Assembly: GCF_030817415.1 (NCBI RefSeq)
Contig: NZ_JAUSZI010000002.1
Location: forward strand, 6,138,001 to 6,202,000
Reading direction: 5' to 3'
Source of the DNA: Streptomyces umbrinus
GTDB lineage: Bacteria > Actinomycetota > Actinomycetes > Streptomycetales > Streptomycetaceae
DNA length: 64,000 nt
The notes beneath the pieces were generated by a model. That model made no database searches, was not told the DNA's origin, and saw nothing but the letters and a program-made list of their open reading frames with translations. How positions within the stretch are numbered: position 1 is the first letter of the stretch; every line of letters starts with the position of its first letter. A program made the position numbers and the translations under genes. Shown in pieces: positions 1 through 8,095 of this stretch.

Positions 1-1664
1 TCTGTGAGAGCCGAGGGGTGAGATTCCCCTCGGCTACTCGGCAGCAGTAGTCGATGAGTGACAAGTGTCTTCTCCACGAGGCCTTGGCGCCTTTCCTGGT
101 CCAAGAGGGCGAACTGCGCACCGAACAGACCCAGTCCGACGGCGTTGATCACCCCATCCAGGCCGAAGCTCGCCACGCCGGGCTCAAACGAGTGCCAGAT
201 CACCCCGCGCACATCGTCCAGCGCGCCCGTGTCCCGCCACCACCGCCCGAACGCCTTGGCCAGCTCGGTCTTGCCCGTTCCTCCTGGCCCGTGCAGGACG
301 ACGACTCGGTTCAGCCGGGCCGCCGTGTCCAGCGTGTAGAGCAACGCGTCGCGGCCGGTGAACTCACCCACGGCCGCCAGCGCGGATTCCGGGTCCGCCT
401 CCCCGGCCTCGGCGTCTTCGACAGCAGGCTGCTCCCGCATCCGGTCCAACAGCTCGTCCAACGACTCCTGTTGACCGCGACTGGTGCGCAACCCGGCAAA
501 GTGCACGTCAGTCCGTGTATAAACGACCGGCACCACCCAGTCCGCCAGCGGCATCAACCCCTTCGGAGAGGGGCGAAGCGGATGCCGGTCCAGGCGCTGG
601 CGCCCCGCCGACACCGCCGCCGACAACAGATCCCCGGCGAACAACCGCTCGTAGAACGCCGTCATGAACTCCGCCGCCGCGACCGCGTACACGCTGTACG
701 CCATCGCCACCACCGCGCCGGCGCCCTCCTGCAGCAACCGTGTCGCGACGGCCGCTTCGAGTTGTGAGCCCAGCACGGCCGACTGGCAGGCGTTGAGCAC
801 CACCACCGGCACCTGGGATTTCTTCAGCACCTGCGCCACGCGCCCGGCGGGTACCAGGTCGGAGCCGCCCGTCGCCTTCTCGAACGCCAGCATTCCCTGC
901 GGGCCGGGCCCATTGAACATGACCGACGACGGCCAACCGCCCCCACCACCCGGCGCCTGCCCGAACACCCCATGCCCGTCGAAGTGCACGATCTGGAACG
1001 GTTCCCCCGCCTCCCGTGCCTCTTCGAGCGTCTTCTCCAGGTGCTCCAGCGTCGGTGGCCGCAGCACCACCAGGTCCACCTGCCCCCGCACCGCCTCCAA
1101 ACGGCGCAGCAACGGTCGGGCGATCATCTGGTAGCCCACGTCGGCGGTACCGGACGGCCGTGAGATGACCATCAACACGCGCAGCCGGGAGCCTCCGACC
1201 GTGAACACATCACCCAGCGCCGCGGTCGGCAGGCTGCGGGACACCACCACCTGGTCGTCGAGCGCGATGGGTGTCGGCCGCTCCGGATCGGCCATCAGTT
1301 CCCACGGCAGACCCAAGTGCTGGGCCGTGCCCGACCGGACTACGATCTCGACCCGGCCACCCCGTGCCCGCGCCCGTGTGTACGCATCGCGCGCCGGACC
1401 GGAACCGAACACCGCTTCGAAGACCTGGGCGCCCCACTTCGGGAACTGGGCCTCCACCCGTGGCCCGCGCTCCCCGTACACGCCGAACGGTGCCCGCAGG
1501 TAGTCCTCCAGGTACCAGCGCAACTCCTCCAGCGCCGGCCCGTCCAGCGGCCACACCAGCGGGGCCGGATCACCCACGCGGTTGGGAAGCGTCTCACCGG
1601 CCCGCCAGGCGGACACGCTTACCCGGCCGTCTTCGTCCACATCCAGCAGAAGCCGCTCCGTCAT
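1..1664 (-). CDS. CHAT-domain protease with C-terminal NTPase, partial at window edge
   Basis: The minus-strand frame starts at ATG 1664 (an in-frame ATG at 1670 is also possible) and stays open to base 1. The translation has a caspase-like CHAT core, with His in VHFDGHG near residue 228 and Cys in VVLNACQS near residue 291. A P-loop GPGGTGKTEL follows near residue 461 and begins a STAND/NACHT-like NTPase domain. Such CHAT-NTPase proteins are usually longer, with TPR-like repeats after the NTPase, and are associated with bacterial conflict systems; that role is inferred. After THRLLL near base 42 the expected WDNFE-like Walker B segment is not found. Bases 1-40 instead form a hairpin, so the gene may be interrupted there. 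The plus-strand frames over it are shadows. Confidence 0.75.
   Translation of the reverse strand, partial: MTERLLLDVDEDGRVSVSAWRAGETLPNRVGDPAPLVWPLDGPALEELRWYLEDYLRAPFGVYGERGPRVEAQFPKWGAQVFEAVFGSGPARDAYTRARARGGRVEIVVRSGTAQHLGLPWELMADPERPTPIALDDQVVVSRSLPTAALGDVFTVGGSRLRVLMVISRPSGTADVGYQMIARPLLRRLEAVRGQVDLVVLRPPTLEHLEKTLEEAREAGEPFQIVHFDGHGVFGQAPGGGGGWPSSVMFNGPGPQGMLAFEKATGGSDLVPAGRVAQVLKKSQVPVVVLNACQSAVLGSQLEAAVATRLLQEGAGAVVAMAYSVYAVAAAEFMTAFYERLFAGDLLSAAVSAGRQRLDRHPLRPSPKGLMPLADWVVPVVYTRTDVHFAGLRTSRGQQESLDELLDRMREQPAVEDAEAGEADPESALAAVGEFTGRDALLYTLDTAARLNRVVVLHGPGGTGKTELAKAFGRWWRDTGALDDVRGVIWHSFEPGVASFGLDGVINAVGLGLFGAQFALLDQERRQGLVEKTLVTHRLLLPSSRGESHPSALT
9..35. repeat. Perfect 10-bp inverted repeat at the CHAT gene break
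   Basis: AGCCGAGGGG at 9-18 and CCCCTCGGCT at 26-35 flank a 7-nt loop. This sits exactly where CHAT-NTPase homology stops. It may be the terminal hairpin of an inserted element such as a group II intron domain VI or a transposon end. It could also be a terminator. Confidence 0.6.
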
Positions 1665-1980
1665 GCCCATCGCCCCCGTGACGGCTGCCGTTCAACGGCC
1701 TCTCGGCCGCTCGCACCAGCGACTTTATCCACCACTCTCTGTCATCAACAGGGCAAGGTCCGAAGTGATCGGATCAGGACGAAACTCGTACACAACACGA
1801 CTTCCGTGGCGGCGAGTTCACCTCCCATTTCCCGTGCGTACTTCTCAACGGTGGTTAAGGAAACCCAAAGGGAACCCACAGGCGGACCCCCGATCGTCGT
1901 CACCATGAGCGCAGCCATCGAAGTCATCGCATTCGTCGCAGTCGACGCATTCGACGGCAGATCCCAGGGAGACCGCTGAC
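1665..1980. other. Intergenic region between CHAT gene and DUF4956 operon
   Basis: About 316 bases separate divergent genes and must hold both promoters. AT content rises around 1735-1810. I see no RNA gene, convincing ORF or clear operator. A short imperfect repetition of GTCG and CATTCG near 1918-1960 precedes the operon start. Confidence 0.5.
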
Positions 1981-2607
1981 ATGGACCGGTTGCTTCTTGT
2001 CGGCGCCGATCTCGTCGCCATCTCCCTCCTGACCTTCGCGGTCTACTTCCCGCGGCATCACCGGCGTGACCTGGTCGCCGCGTTTCTCGGGGTCAATGTC
2101 GGGGTGCTCGCCGTGGCGATGGTGCTCGGGTCGACGTCGGTCGGGATCGGGATGGGGATGGGGCTCTTCGGGGTTCTGTCGATCATCAGGCTGCGGTCGT
2201 ACGAGATCGCGCAGCACGAGATCGCGTACTACTTCTCGGCGTTGGCGCTCGGTCTGCTGACCGGGCTGTCCGAGTCCCTCGACCTTCTCCACACCGGGCT
2301 GATGGTGCTGGTCGTGGCCACCCTCTACGCCGGTGACCATCCCCGGCTGTTCCCGCGCCACCGGCAGCGGGAACTGCGCCTGGACTCCGCCTACACCGAC
2401 GAGGAGGCTCTGCGCGCGCATCTTGAAGTGCTGCTGGGCGGGCGGGTGTTGAACCTGTCGGTCAAGGGCATCGACCTCGTCAACGACACGACGCTCGTCG
2501 AGGTCCGGTATGTGGTCCCCAACGCGTCCCGGGCCCCAGTGACCAAGCCCCGGGAGGGCAACCCCCGTACCGACGACTCCCCCCGCGGGCGCGGAGTGCG
2601 GGCATGA
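1981..2607 (+). CDS. DUF4956 integral membrane protein
   Basis: This 208-residue protein has about four hydrophobic segments in its first 120 residues, the first at about 3-22 (LLLVGADLVAISLL). A soluble C-terminal part follows and ends in a basic, proline-rich tail. Length and pattern fit the DUF4956 family, whose biochemical role is unknown. It overlaps the next gene by four bases (ATGA), so the two are probably translationally coupled. In other bacteria DUF4956 genes commonly sit beside VTC-domain polyphosphate polymerase genes, as here. The two proteins may act together at the membrane; that is inference. Confidence 0.85.
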   Translation: MDRLLLVGADLVAISLLTFAVYFPRHHRRDLVAAFLGVNVGVLAVAMVLGSTSVGIGMGMGLFGVLSIIRLRSYEIAQHEIAYYFSALALGLLTGLSESLDLLHTGLMVLVVATLYAGDHPRLFPRHRQRELRLDSAYTDEEALRAHLEVLLGGRVLNLSVKGIDLVNDTTLVEVRYVVPNASRAPVTKPREGNPRTDDSPRGRGVRA

Positions 2608-3404
2608 CAGCCCTCGGGTTCGAGTCCGAGTCGGTCGGGCGCGTGGTCGGCGCGCTGCCGGCCATCGGGCTCGACGAACTAGTCGCTCAGGCCTCGCTGT
2701 TGACCCGGCTGGACCGCAAGTACATGCTGCCGGTCGCCGATCTGCCCCTGGTGCTCGGCGGCCTCGACGAGGACACGCGGGTCCTGGACGTGGACGGCGC
2801 GCGGCAGTTCGGGTACCGGTCCGTCTACTTCGACACCCCGGAGATGGACGGGTACCTCGGCGCGGCCCGGCATCGGCGGCGGCGGTTCAAGCTCCGGATC
2901 CGTACCTATCTCGACTCCGGGCGGCACTACTTCGAGGTCAAGACACGCGGCCCGCGCGGCACCACCGTCAAACAGCGCATCCCGTACGAGGGGGACGTCC
3001 GGCGGCTCGGGCCCGACGCCCGGGCGTACGCCGACACCGTGCTCGCCGAGGCCGGGATCAACTCCGGGCGCCTGCGCTTCGTACCCGCGCTGACCACGTA
3101 CTACCGGCGTACGACCCTCTTCCTCCCGGCCACAGGCAGCCGGCTGACCGTCGACACCGATCTGACCTGGGCACTGCCCGACGGGACCGCGCTGCGTACC
3201 CCGGACCGAGCCATCGTCGAGACGAAGGCGGGCCGGGCGGGCTCCGGTGCCGACCGGCTGCTCTGGTCGCTGAAGCACCGGCCCTGTCCCGTGTCGAAGT
3301 ACGGCACCGGGCTCGCCGCCCTGCGCCCCGACCTGCCCTCCAACCGCTGGCTGCCCGTACTGCGGCGCCACTTTCCGACCGCGCTCGACGGGAGACCAGC
3401 ATGA
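2604..3404 (+). CDS. VTC-domain polyphosphate polymerase family protein
   Basis: This 266-residue protein has the motifs of the VTC/CYTH-like tunnel fold. They are LDRKYMLP near residue 36, YFDTPEM, a basic strand RRRRFKLRIRTY, YFEVKTRG near 112, a late acidic strand VETKAG and SKYGTGLA near the C terminus. The Lys/Arg-rich strands would bind phosphates and the Glu residues metal. Eukaryotic VTC4 makes polyphosphate from ATP; activity here is inferred from the fold. It is coupled by ATGA overlaps to the genes on both sides. No membrane segment is seen, so it is probably cytoplasmic and recruited by the DUF4956 partner. Confidence 0.85.
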   Translation: MTALGFESESVGRVVGALPAIGLDELVAQASLLTRLDRKYMLPVADLPLVLGGLDEDTRVLDVDGARQFGYRSVYFDTPEMDGYLGAARHRRRRFKLRIRTYLDSGRHYFEVKTRGPRGTTVKQRIPYEGDVRRLGPDARAYADTVLAEAGINSGRLRFVPALTTYYRRTTLFLPATGSRLTVDTDLTWALPDGTALRTPDRAIVETKAGRAGSGADRLLWSLKHRPCPVSKYGTGLAALRPDLPSNRWLPVLRRHFPTALDGRPA

Positions 3405-5290
3405 AGACCTACCTCAACACCCAGCCGAGCACGCCTCCGAAGAGGGCACGACGGTTTCGTACGAAGGCCGCCGGCGCCCTCGCTTCGATGGCGCTCGCCA
3501 CGGCCGCGCTCGCCGGGTGCTCTTCCGGGAGCGACTCCGATTCCGGCTCAGGGTCCTCCTCGGGCTCTTCCGGTACGAGTGGGTCCGCAGCCGCCGTGGA
3601 CGGAGGGCAGGACGCCGCCGCCGTGCTCGCCGACAACAAGGAGTCGCACGCCGAGGGCTCCGACGCCGAGTGGGACGAGTCGGACGCCGTCGCGGTCCAG
3701 CTCAAGGGCGACTCGGCCTCCGTCGATGGGGATGGGGACGGGGTGACCGCGAAAGGGGCCACCGTGACCATCACCGCCGGCGGTACCTACCGCATCAGCG
3801 GCACCCTCTCCGACGGGCAGATCGTCGTCAACGCCCCTGATCAGGACGTGAGGTTGGTGCTCGACGGGGCGAAGATCTCCCACTCCTCCGGTGCGGCGAT
3901 CGACATCACCGAGGCGGACGAGGCCGTCGTGATCCTCGCCGACGGCAGCGAGAACACCCTCAGTGACGCCGACTCGTACGCCGATGATGTTGAAGCCAAT
4001 GCCGCGCTCCACAGCGCCGCCGATCTGACGGTCACCGGCGACGGGAAGCTCACCGTGCGGGGCAACGGCAACGACGGGATCGCGAGCACGGACGGTCTGG
4101 TGATCGCCTCCGGCGCGATCGTGGTCGATGCCGTGGACGACGGCATCCGCGGCAAGGACTACCTGATCGTCGAGGGCGGTTCGGTGACCGTCACGGCCGG
4201 TGGCGACGGGCTCAAGGCCGACAACTCCGAGGACAAGGACTCCGGTTACGTCGCTGTCGGCGGCGGCACCGTGAAGGTGACCGCCGAGGGGGACGGGGTC
4301 GACGCGGCCACCGACCTGGTCGCCACCGGCGGCACGCTGACCGTCGAGAGCGGCGGCGGCAGCGGTACGCAGCCCTCGGACGACGCGTCCACGAAGGGGC
4401 TGAAGGCGGGCGTGATCAACGTCCTGGAGGGCGGCACCGTCTCGGTGAACGCCTCCGACGACGCCATCCACAGCGACGGCGCGGTCCACGTCAACGGAGC
4501 GAAGGTGACGGCCGCGAGCGGCGACGACGGGGTTCACGCGGAGGGCGATCTGACCGTCGGCAAGGGGACGTTGAAGGTCACGTCCGCCGTCGAAGGCGTC
4601 GAGGGCGCCGACATCTCCGTGAACGGCGGGAGGGTGGACATCCGCTCCAGCGACGACGGGATCAACGCGGCGGGGGGTACGAGCTCCTCGGGCGATGGCG
4701 GAGGAGGTGGTGGGGGCGGCCTCGGCGGGGGTGGCGGAGGCGGCGGCGGTGAGAGCGTCGGTGACTACAAGCTCACCGTCAGCGGCGGCACCCTGGTCGT
4801 CGACTCCGAGGGCGACGGCCTCGACTCCAACGGCACCGCCGAGATCACCGGTGGCACGGTCGTCGTGAACGGCCCGCAGCAGGGTGGCAACGGCGCCCTC
4901 GACGTCAACGGCGACTTCGGCATCAGCGGCGGAGTCCTGCTGGCCGCCGGCAGCGCGGGCATGGCCGTCGCCCCCTCCACCGACTCCGAACAGGGCTGGC
5001 TCTCCGCCACCCTCGACTCGTCGGTCCCGGCCGGCACGACCCTCCACGTCGTCGACTCCGACGGCAAGGTGGTCGCCACGTACGTCACCTCGAAGTCGAT
5101 CCAGAACGTCGTCTACTCGTCCTCCGCGGTGAAGAGCGGAGAGGAGTACGAGATCTACTCGGGCGGCACGAAGTCCGGTACCGGTACGGGAGGTCTGGCC
5201 CCCTCGGGCACCCTGGGCTCGGCCGAGCGCATCGCCACGGTGACGGCGGGCGAGGCACCGGAGGGAGGCTTCGGGGGCGGCCGGCGATAG
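3401..5290 (+). CDS. Carbohydrate-binding domain (DUF4353) lipoprotein
   Basis: The 629-residue product begins with a lipoprotein signal ending LAGC (Cys about residue 40) and a Ser/Gly-rich linker. A long series of short beta-strand repeats follows, with recurring DDGI, GDGL and SDDGI turns, typical of the DUF4353 carbohydrate-binding beta-helix. A pure glycine-rich stretch at about residues 430-451 divides the helix. It is the last gene of a tightly overlapping three-gene operon with DUF4956 and VTC proteins. It is probably surface-anchored and may bind a polymer made or moved by that pair; the ligand is unknown. The long minus-strand frame opposite is a shadow. Confidence 0.85.
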   Translation: MKTYLNTQPSTPPKRARRFRTKAAGALASMALATAALAGCSSGSDSDSGSGSSSGSSGTSGSAAAVDGGQDAAAVLADNKESHAEGSDAEWDESDAVAVQLKGDSASVDGDGDGVTAKGATVTITAGGTYRISGTLSDGQIVVNAPDQDVRLVLDGAKISHSSGAAIDITEADEAVVILADGSENTLSDADSYADDVEANAALHSAADLTVTGDGKLTVRGNGNDGIASTDGLVIASGAIVVDAVDDGIRGKDYLIVEGGSVTVTAGGDGLKADNSEDKDSGYVAVGGGTVKVTAEGDGVDAATDLVATGGTLTVESGGGSGTQPSDDASTKGLKAGVINVLEGGTVSVNASDDAIHSDGAVHVNGAKVTAASGDDGVHAEGDLTVGKGTLKVTSAVEGVEGADISVNGGRVDIRSSDDGINAAGGTSSSGDGGGGGGGGLGGGGGGGGGESVGDYKLTVSGGTLVVDSEGDGLDSNGTAEITGGTVVVNGPQQGGNGALDVNGDFGISGGVLLAAGSAGMAVAPSTDSEQGWLSATLDSSVPAGTTLHVVDSDGKVVATYVTSKSIQNVVYSSSAVKSGEEYEIYSGGTKSGTGTGGLAPSGTLGSAERIATVTAGEAPEGGFGGGRR

Positions 5291-5337
5291 GCGAGCTGTC
5301 GCACTCCATGGTCCCCGGGGCCAGACTGGAAGGAGGC

Positions 5338-5387
5338 GGAGATTCCCGAGACGCCGAGAATCCCATGAGCGGAGATTCCCGAGACGC
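5338..5387. repeat. Two 17-bp direct repeats upstream of the cupin gene
   Basis: GGAGATTCCCGAGACGC occurs at 5338-5354 and 5371-5387, 33 bp apart, about 40 bases before the cupin start. It could be a regulator site or a local duplication. Confidence 0.6.
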
Positions 5388-5426
5388 GGATCCCGAGACC
5401 CGCAGCGGACCGGCCATGGAGGAATC

Positions 5427-5792
5427 ATGACGGCAGCCACGCGGAACGACACACCCGTCGCGATCGAGGGCAACGGTGTGGAACTGCGCATGCAGGAAGT
5501 CGGCGGCGGTATGAGCGTCGCCTTCGCGAGCCTCCCCGAGGGGACGGACATGGGGCCGGCGGTGAAGGGCCTGCCCGACGACCAGTGCCAGTGCCCCCAC
5601 TGGGGATACCTCCTCAAGGGGCGGCTCAGGATGCGCACCAAGGCGGGGAGCGAGGTCTACGAGGCGGGGCAGGCCTTCTACTGGGCGCCCGGCCACGTAC
5701 CGGAGGCGCTCGAGGACTGCGAGTACGTCGACTTCTCGCCGACGAAGGAGTTCAACGAGGTTATCGACCACGTCAAGGCGCAGATGAGCTAG
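5427..5792 (+). CDS. Small cupin-fold protein
   Basis: This 121-residue protein begins after a good ribosome binding site (GGAGGAATC). The run QCPHWGYLLKGRLRM near residues 54-68 and AGQAFYWAPGHVPEALED near 84-101 match the two conserved strands of a single-domain cupin. A His in each segment and acidic residues could bind metal. No catalytic partner is visible, so the function is unknown. A similar family is annotated as a cupin-domain hypothetical protein in Streptomyces. It stands alone and is convergent with the next gene. Confidence 0.75.
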   Translation: MTAATRNDTPVAIEGNGVELRMQEVGGGMSVAFASLPEGTDMGPAVKGLPDDQCQCPHWGYLLKGRLRMRTKAGSEVYEAGQAFYWAPGHVPEALEDCEYVDFSPTKEFNEVIDHVKAQMS

Positions 5793-5855
5793 GGCCGGGG
5801 CAGGGCAGCCTGTCCGGCGGACCGGTCGAACCCGCGGCGGAGCGGCGGTGGCGGA

Positions 5856-6332
5856 TCAGGTCTCGTACAGCCCGTCCCAGGGTGGGCCGAAGCCCAGCCG
5901 GTCCGGGTAGAGCTCGGCCCAGGGCTCCCCTTCGTCCTCGCCGGTCAGCATGCCGAACAGCACGCCGTCGACGGTGAGCCGGAAGGGGCGGACCGCGATG
6001 TCGGTGTACCGGCGCCGGGGGAGGCTCCTGAGGAGTTTGGCCAGGTGGGCCTGGGCCCGGGCGAGGACCGAGTCCTGGCCCTCCGGGGCGCGCTGCTGCT
6101 CGGCCCACGTGCCGGCACACCAGATGTCCGAGTCCCGGTAACGGCCCTCGGCGTCGAAGGTGTGGAGCACCGCGTAGAGACGTTTGTGCTCTTCCCAGCC
6201 GTCGTCGGGCCGGTACCCCTCGGGGAACGCGTACGTGATCGACCCCAGGAACTGCCCCTCCGCGTAGTGACCGATGGCCTCGGTGCGGTGGCGCGGCTCG
6301 TAGGCGATCGGGATGACCTCGGGGACTGCCAT
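5856..6332 (-). CDS. Conserved hypothetical protein
   Basis: A 158-residue protein if started at ATG 6332, with ATG 6362 as an alternative. The much longer upstream frame lacks coding character. It is soluble and mixed alpha/beta, rich in aromatic and acidic residues (AYEPRHRTEAIGHY, FLGSITYAFPEGY, ELYPDRLGF). No catalytic motif was recognised. It resembles a Streptomyces family of unknown function. It is monocistronic and convergent with the cupin gene. Confidence 0.6.
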   Translation of the reverse strand: MAVPEVIPIAYEPRHRTEAIGHYAEGQFLGSITYAFPEGYRPDDGWEEHKRLYAVLHTFDAEGRYRDSDIWCAGTWAEQQRAPEGQDSVLARAQAHLAKLLRSLPRRRYTDIAVRPFRLTVDGVLFGMLTGEDEGEPWAELYPDRLGFGPPWDGLYET

Positions 6333-6754
6333 GGCGAAACCATACGGATGAATCGTGGACATGCCACAGGCGGGGCCACCGTAACAGCCCTCGGACTCCG
6401 GGCGGATGCGAGGTGTGTTCGAGACGTTCGCCTTGTTCGACACGTTTTCGACGGTTGTGGCCTGACGATCGCGCCGACGCAGATCGGCGGCCTCACGGCA
6501 ACACCATTGCCGGCGACTCGACCCGGAAGGCCGTCCGTACGCGACCCTGTCCGCCTTGCTGCGGCTTGCCGAGTACCCGTTTTCCGATTCGCTTTCGCGC
6601 AGGAACCCATTGGAGTTTCGCGTGTCGGCTGATGTGTTGATCGTACGGGGAAGTCCTTCAGTCGTTGCGTCCGCGACCCGATGTTTGCAGAGGAAGCTCG
6701 AACTCGCTTCCGGTGCACTCGCACATCTGTACCTTCGGATCAAAGGAGCAATGC
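6333..6754. other. 422-base intergenic region, no gene recognised
   Basis: The region is somewhat richer in AT than its surroundings and holds the promoters of the divergent genes. Short frames cross it on both strands, but none shows a domain, ribosome site or consistent codon bias. The only clear signal is AAAGGAG just before 6755. Confidence 0.5.
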
Positions 6755-7450
6755 ATGAGTCCTGAACTCAGGACAAGGTCCTCCCTGAGCCCCCTCGCCG
6801 CCCGTGGCGCGTGGCTGACCGGCGGGGCTGTTGCCTCGCTCGCTCTCGTGTTCGCAGGCGTCGCGACTCCCGCATCGGCCTCGGTCACCCCGGCCGCCGA
6901 CAGCGTCGTGGCCGGCCCGTCGAACGAAGACTGCAAGAAGGAGAACGGGCACCACGAGAAGTACCAGCCGGAGGGGAAGGCCCAGACGCCCACCGGACCG
7001 GGTCACGACCAGTGCGAGGACCGGGACCGCGACAAGCAGGAGTGCTCGGACATCGACTCGGTCGTCCTGCCGCCCCAAAACCAGGTGCCCAGGGTGGAGC
7101 TCAGCGCCGTGCTGACCGACGGGAAGGCGTTCGCCGGGCAACGGACCTTCAACGGGGACCCGAGCGACTACGAATGGGACAAGATCAGCAACAATGACGG
7201 CTTCCCCGACAAGGCCTGCGCCATCTCCATCTCGACCGACGGAGACGACGACGCCTGGATCAAGGTGCTGACCAAAAACGGCCGCGTCTACGAGACCGAG
7301 GGCAGCAAGGAGGGCTCCGAGTTCACCTGGAACGACGACTGGGTGAAGCTGGAGACGCCGCGGGAGAACGACCTCGCGACCAGGGAGAAGGGCGAGAAGG
7401 TGACACCGGTCAACCCCAACCGTGTCCCGACAGGTGTGCTGGTTTCCTGA
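6755..7450 (+). CDS. Secreted acidic protein of unknown function
   Basis: ATG 6755 follows AAAGGAG. The 231-residue product has a Sec signal peptide (hydrophobic GGAVASLALVFAGVA, probable cut after PASASA near residue 38). The mature part is acidic and hydrophilic, with four Cys in two pairs of short spacing (DC, QCED, QECSD, KACAI). A beta-rich segment near residues 110-190 (VELSAVLTDG, AWIKVLTKNGRVYE) could form a small sandwich domain. No family was recognised. It is monocistronic. Confidence 0.7.
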   Translation: MSPELRTRSSLSPLAARGAWLTGGAVASLALVFAGVATPASASVTPAADSVVAGPSNEDCKKENGHHEKYQPEGKAQTPTGPGHDQCEDRDRDKQECSDIDSVVLPPQNQVPRVELSAVLTDGKAFAGQRTFNGDPSDYEWDKISNNDGFPDKACAISISTDGDDDAWIKVLTKNGRVYETEGSKEGSEFTWNDDWVKLETPRENDLATREKGEKVTPVNPNRVPTGVLVS

Positions 7451-7509
7451 CCCCGACACCAGCCCGGTTCGCCGCGCGCGCAATGGCTACAGCCGGCGCG
7501 CGCGGCACC

Positions 7510-7526
7510 CCGGCCCGCTGGGCCGG
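7510..7526. terminator. Hairpin between convergent genes
   Basis: CCGGCCC, GCT loop, GGGCCGG forms a perfect 7-bp hairpin between two convergent stop codons. There is no U-tract on either side. Confidence 0.45.
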
Positions 7527-7534
7527 TTGCCCGG

Positions 7535-8095
7535 TCACTCCGCGGCCGCGGACCCGGGGCACGTCTCGCCCGAGCCCCCGGCCCGCCTGACGCCGGGGAT
7601 CGTCACGGTCACCTTCGTCGACGATGCGGTGTCGTTCGCGCTTCCGCCCGAGCTCCCGGAGCCCGCGGACACGACGAGGCGGGCGTCCGCGATCGTGCAC
7701 GTCAGCTGGGCGAGGGCCGTCCTGGTCAGGGGCTCGGTGCCGCGGGGCAGTTCGACCGACACCCGCGCCCCGTTCGCCCGGACGGTCGGCGTGGACCTCA
7801 GGGGGGGAAGTTCCGTGGCCAGGCCCTTGCGGCCGAGGATGGCGTCCGGCCCCCGGAACAGCAGTTCCACCGCCGTTCCGATGTCGAAGGTGCCGGGGAC
7901 CTGGCTGCGGACGCCGAGCAGCGTGTCCTGCCTGACGAAGTAGAGGACGTAGGCCGGCCGTATTCCGGTGGCCGCCTCTCCCGCCTCCACCACACCGGTC
8001 GAGGGAATCCCGCAGGACGAGAGCAGGAGCGCGGCGGCCGTGAGCGAAAGCCCGGACCGCACCGCCCGCTGCCCACGTCCGATGCGCCATCTCAT
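7535..8095 (-). CDS. Lipoprotein, GerMN/CseA-like, partner of sensor kinase
   Basis: The 186-residue product starts at ATG 8095, overlapping the kinase stop by four bases. It has a lipoprotein signal ending LLLSSCGIPSTG (Cys near residue 28). The mature part (VLYFVRQDTLLGV, TAVELLFRGP, SVELPRG, LAQLTCTIAD) fits the GerMN-type fold found in spore-germination and Cse-type lipoproteins. Being third in a response regulator, kinase, lipoprotein operon, it may tune envelope sensing by the kinase, as CseA is thought to do. That role is inferred from context. Confidence 0.7.
   Translation of the reverse strand: MRWRIGRGQRAVRSGLSLTAAALLLSSCGIPSTGVVEAGEAATGIRPAYVLYFVRQDTLLGVRSQVPGTFDIGTAVELLFRGPDAILGRKGLATELPPLRSTPTVRANGARVSVELPRGTEPLTRTALAQLTCTIADARLVVSAGSGSSGGSANDTASSTKVTVTIPGVRRAGGSGETCPGSAAAE

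Noticed and set aside
54..1979. Several plus-strand frames of 100-240 codons
   Set aside because: They are antisense to the CHAT-NTPase frame, which has clear catalytic motifs; the plus frames have Arg/Pro-rich low-complexity translations.
3548..5641. 697-codon minus-strand frame
   Set aside because: It is opposite the DUF4353 lipoprotein and results from codon bias in a repetitive gene.
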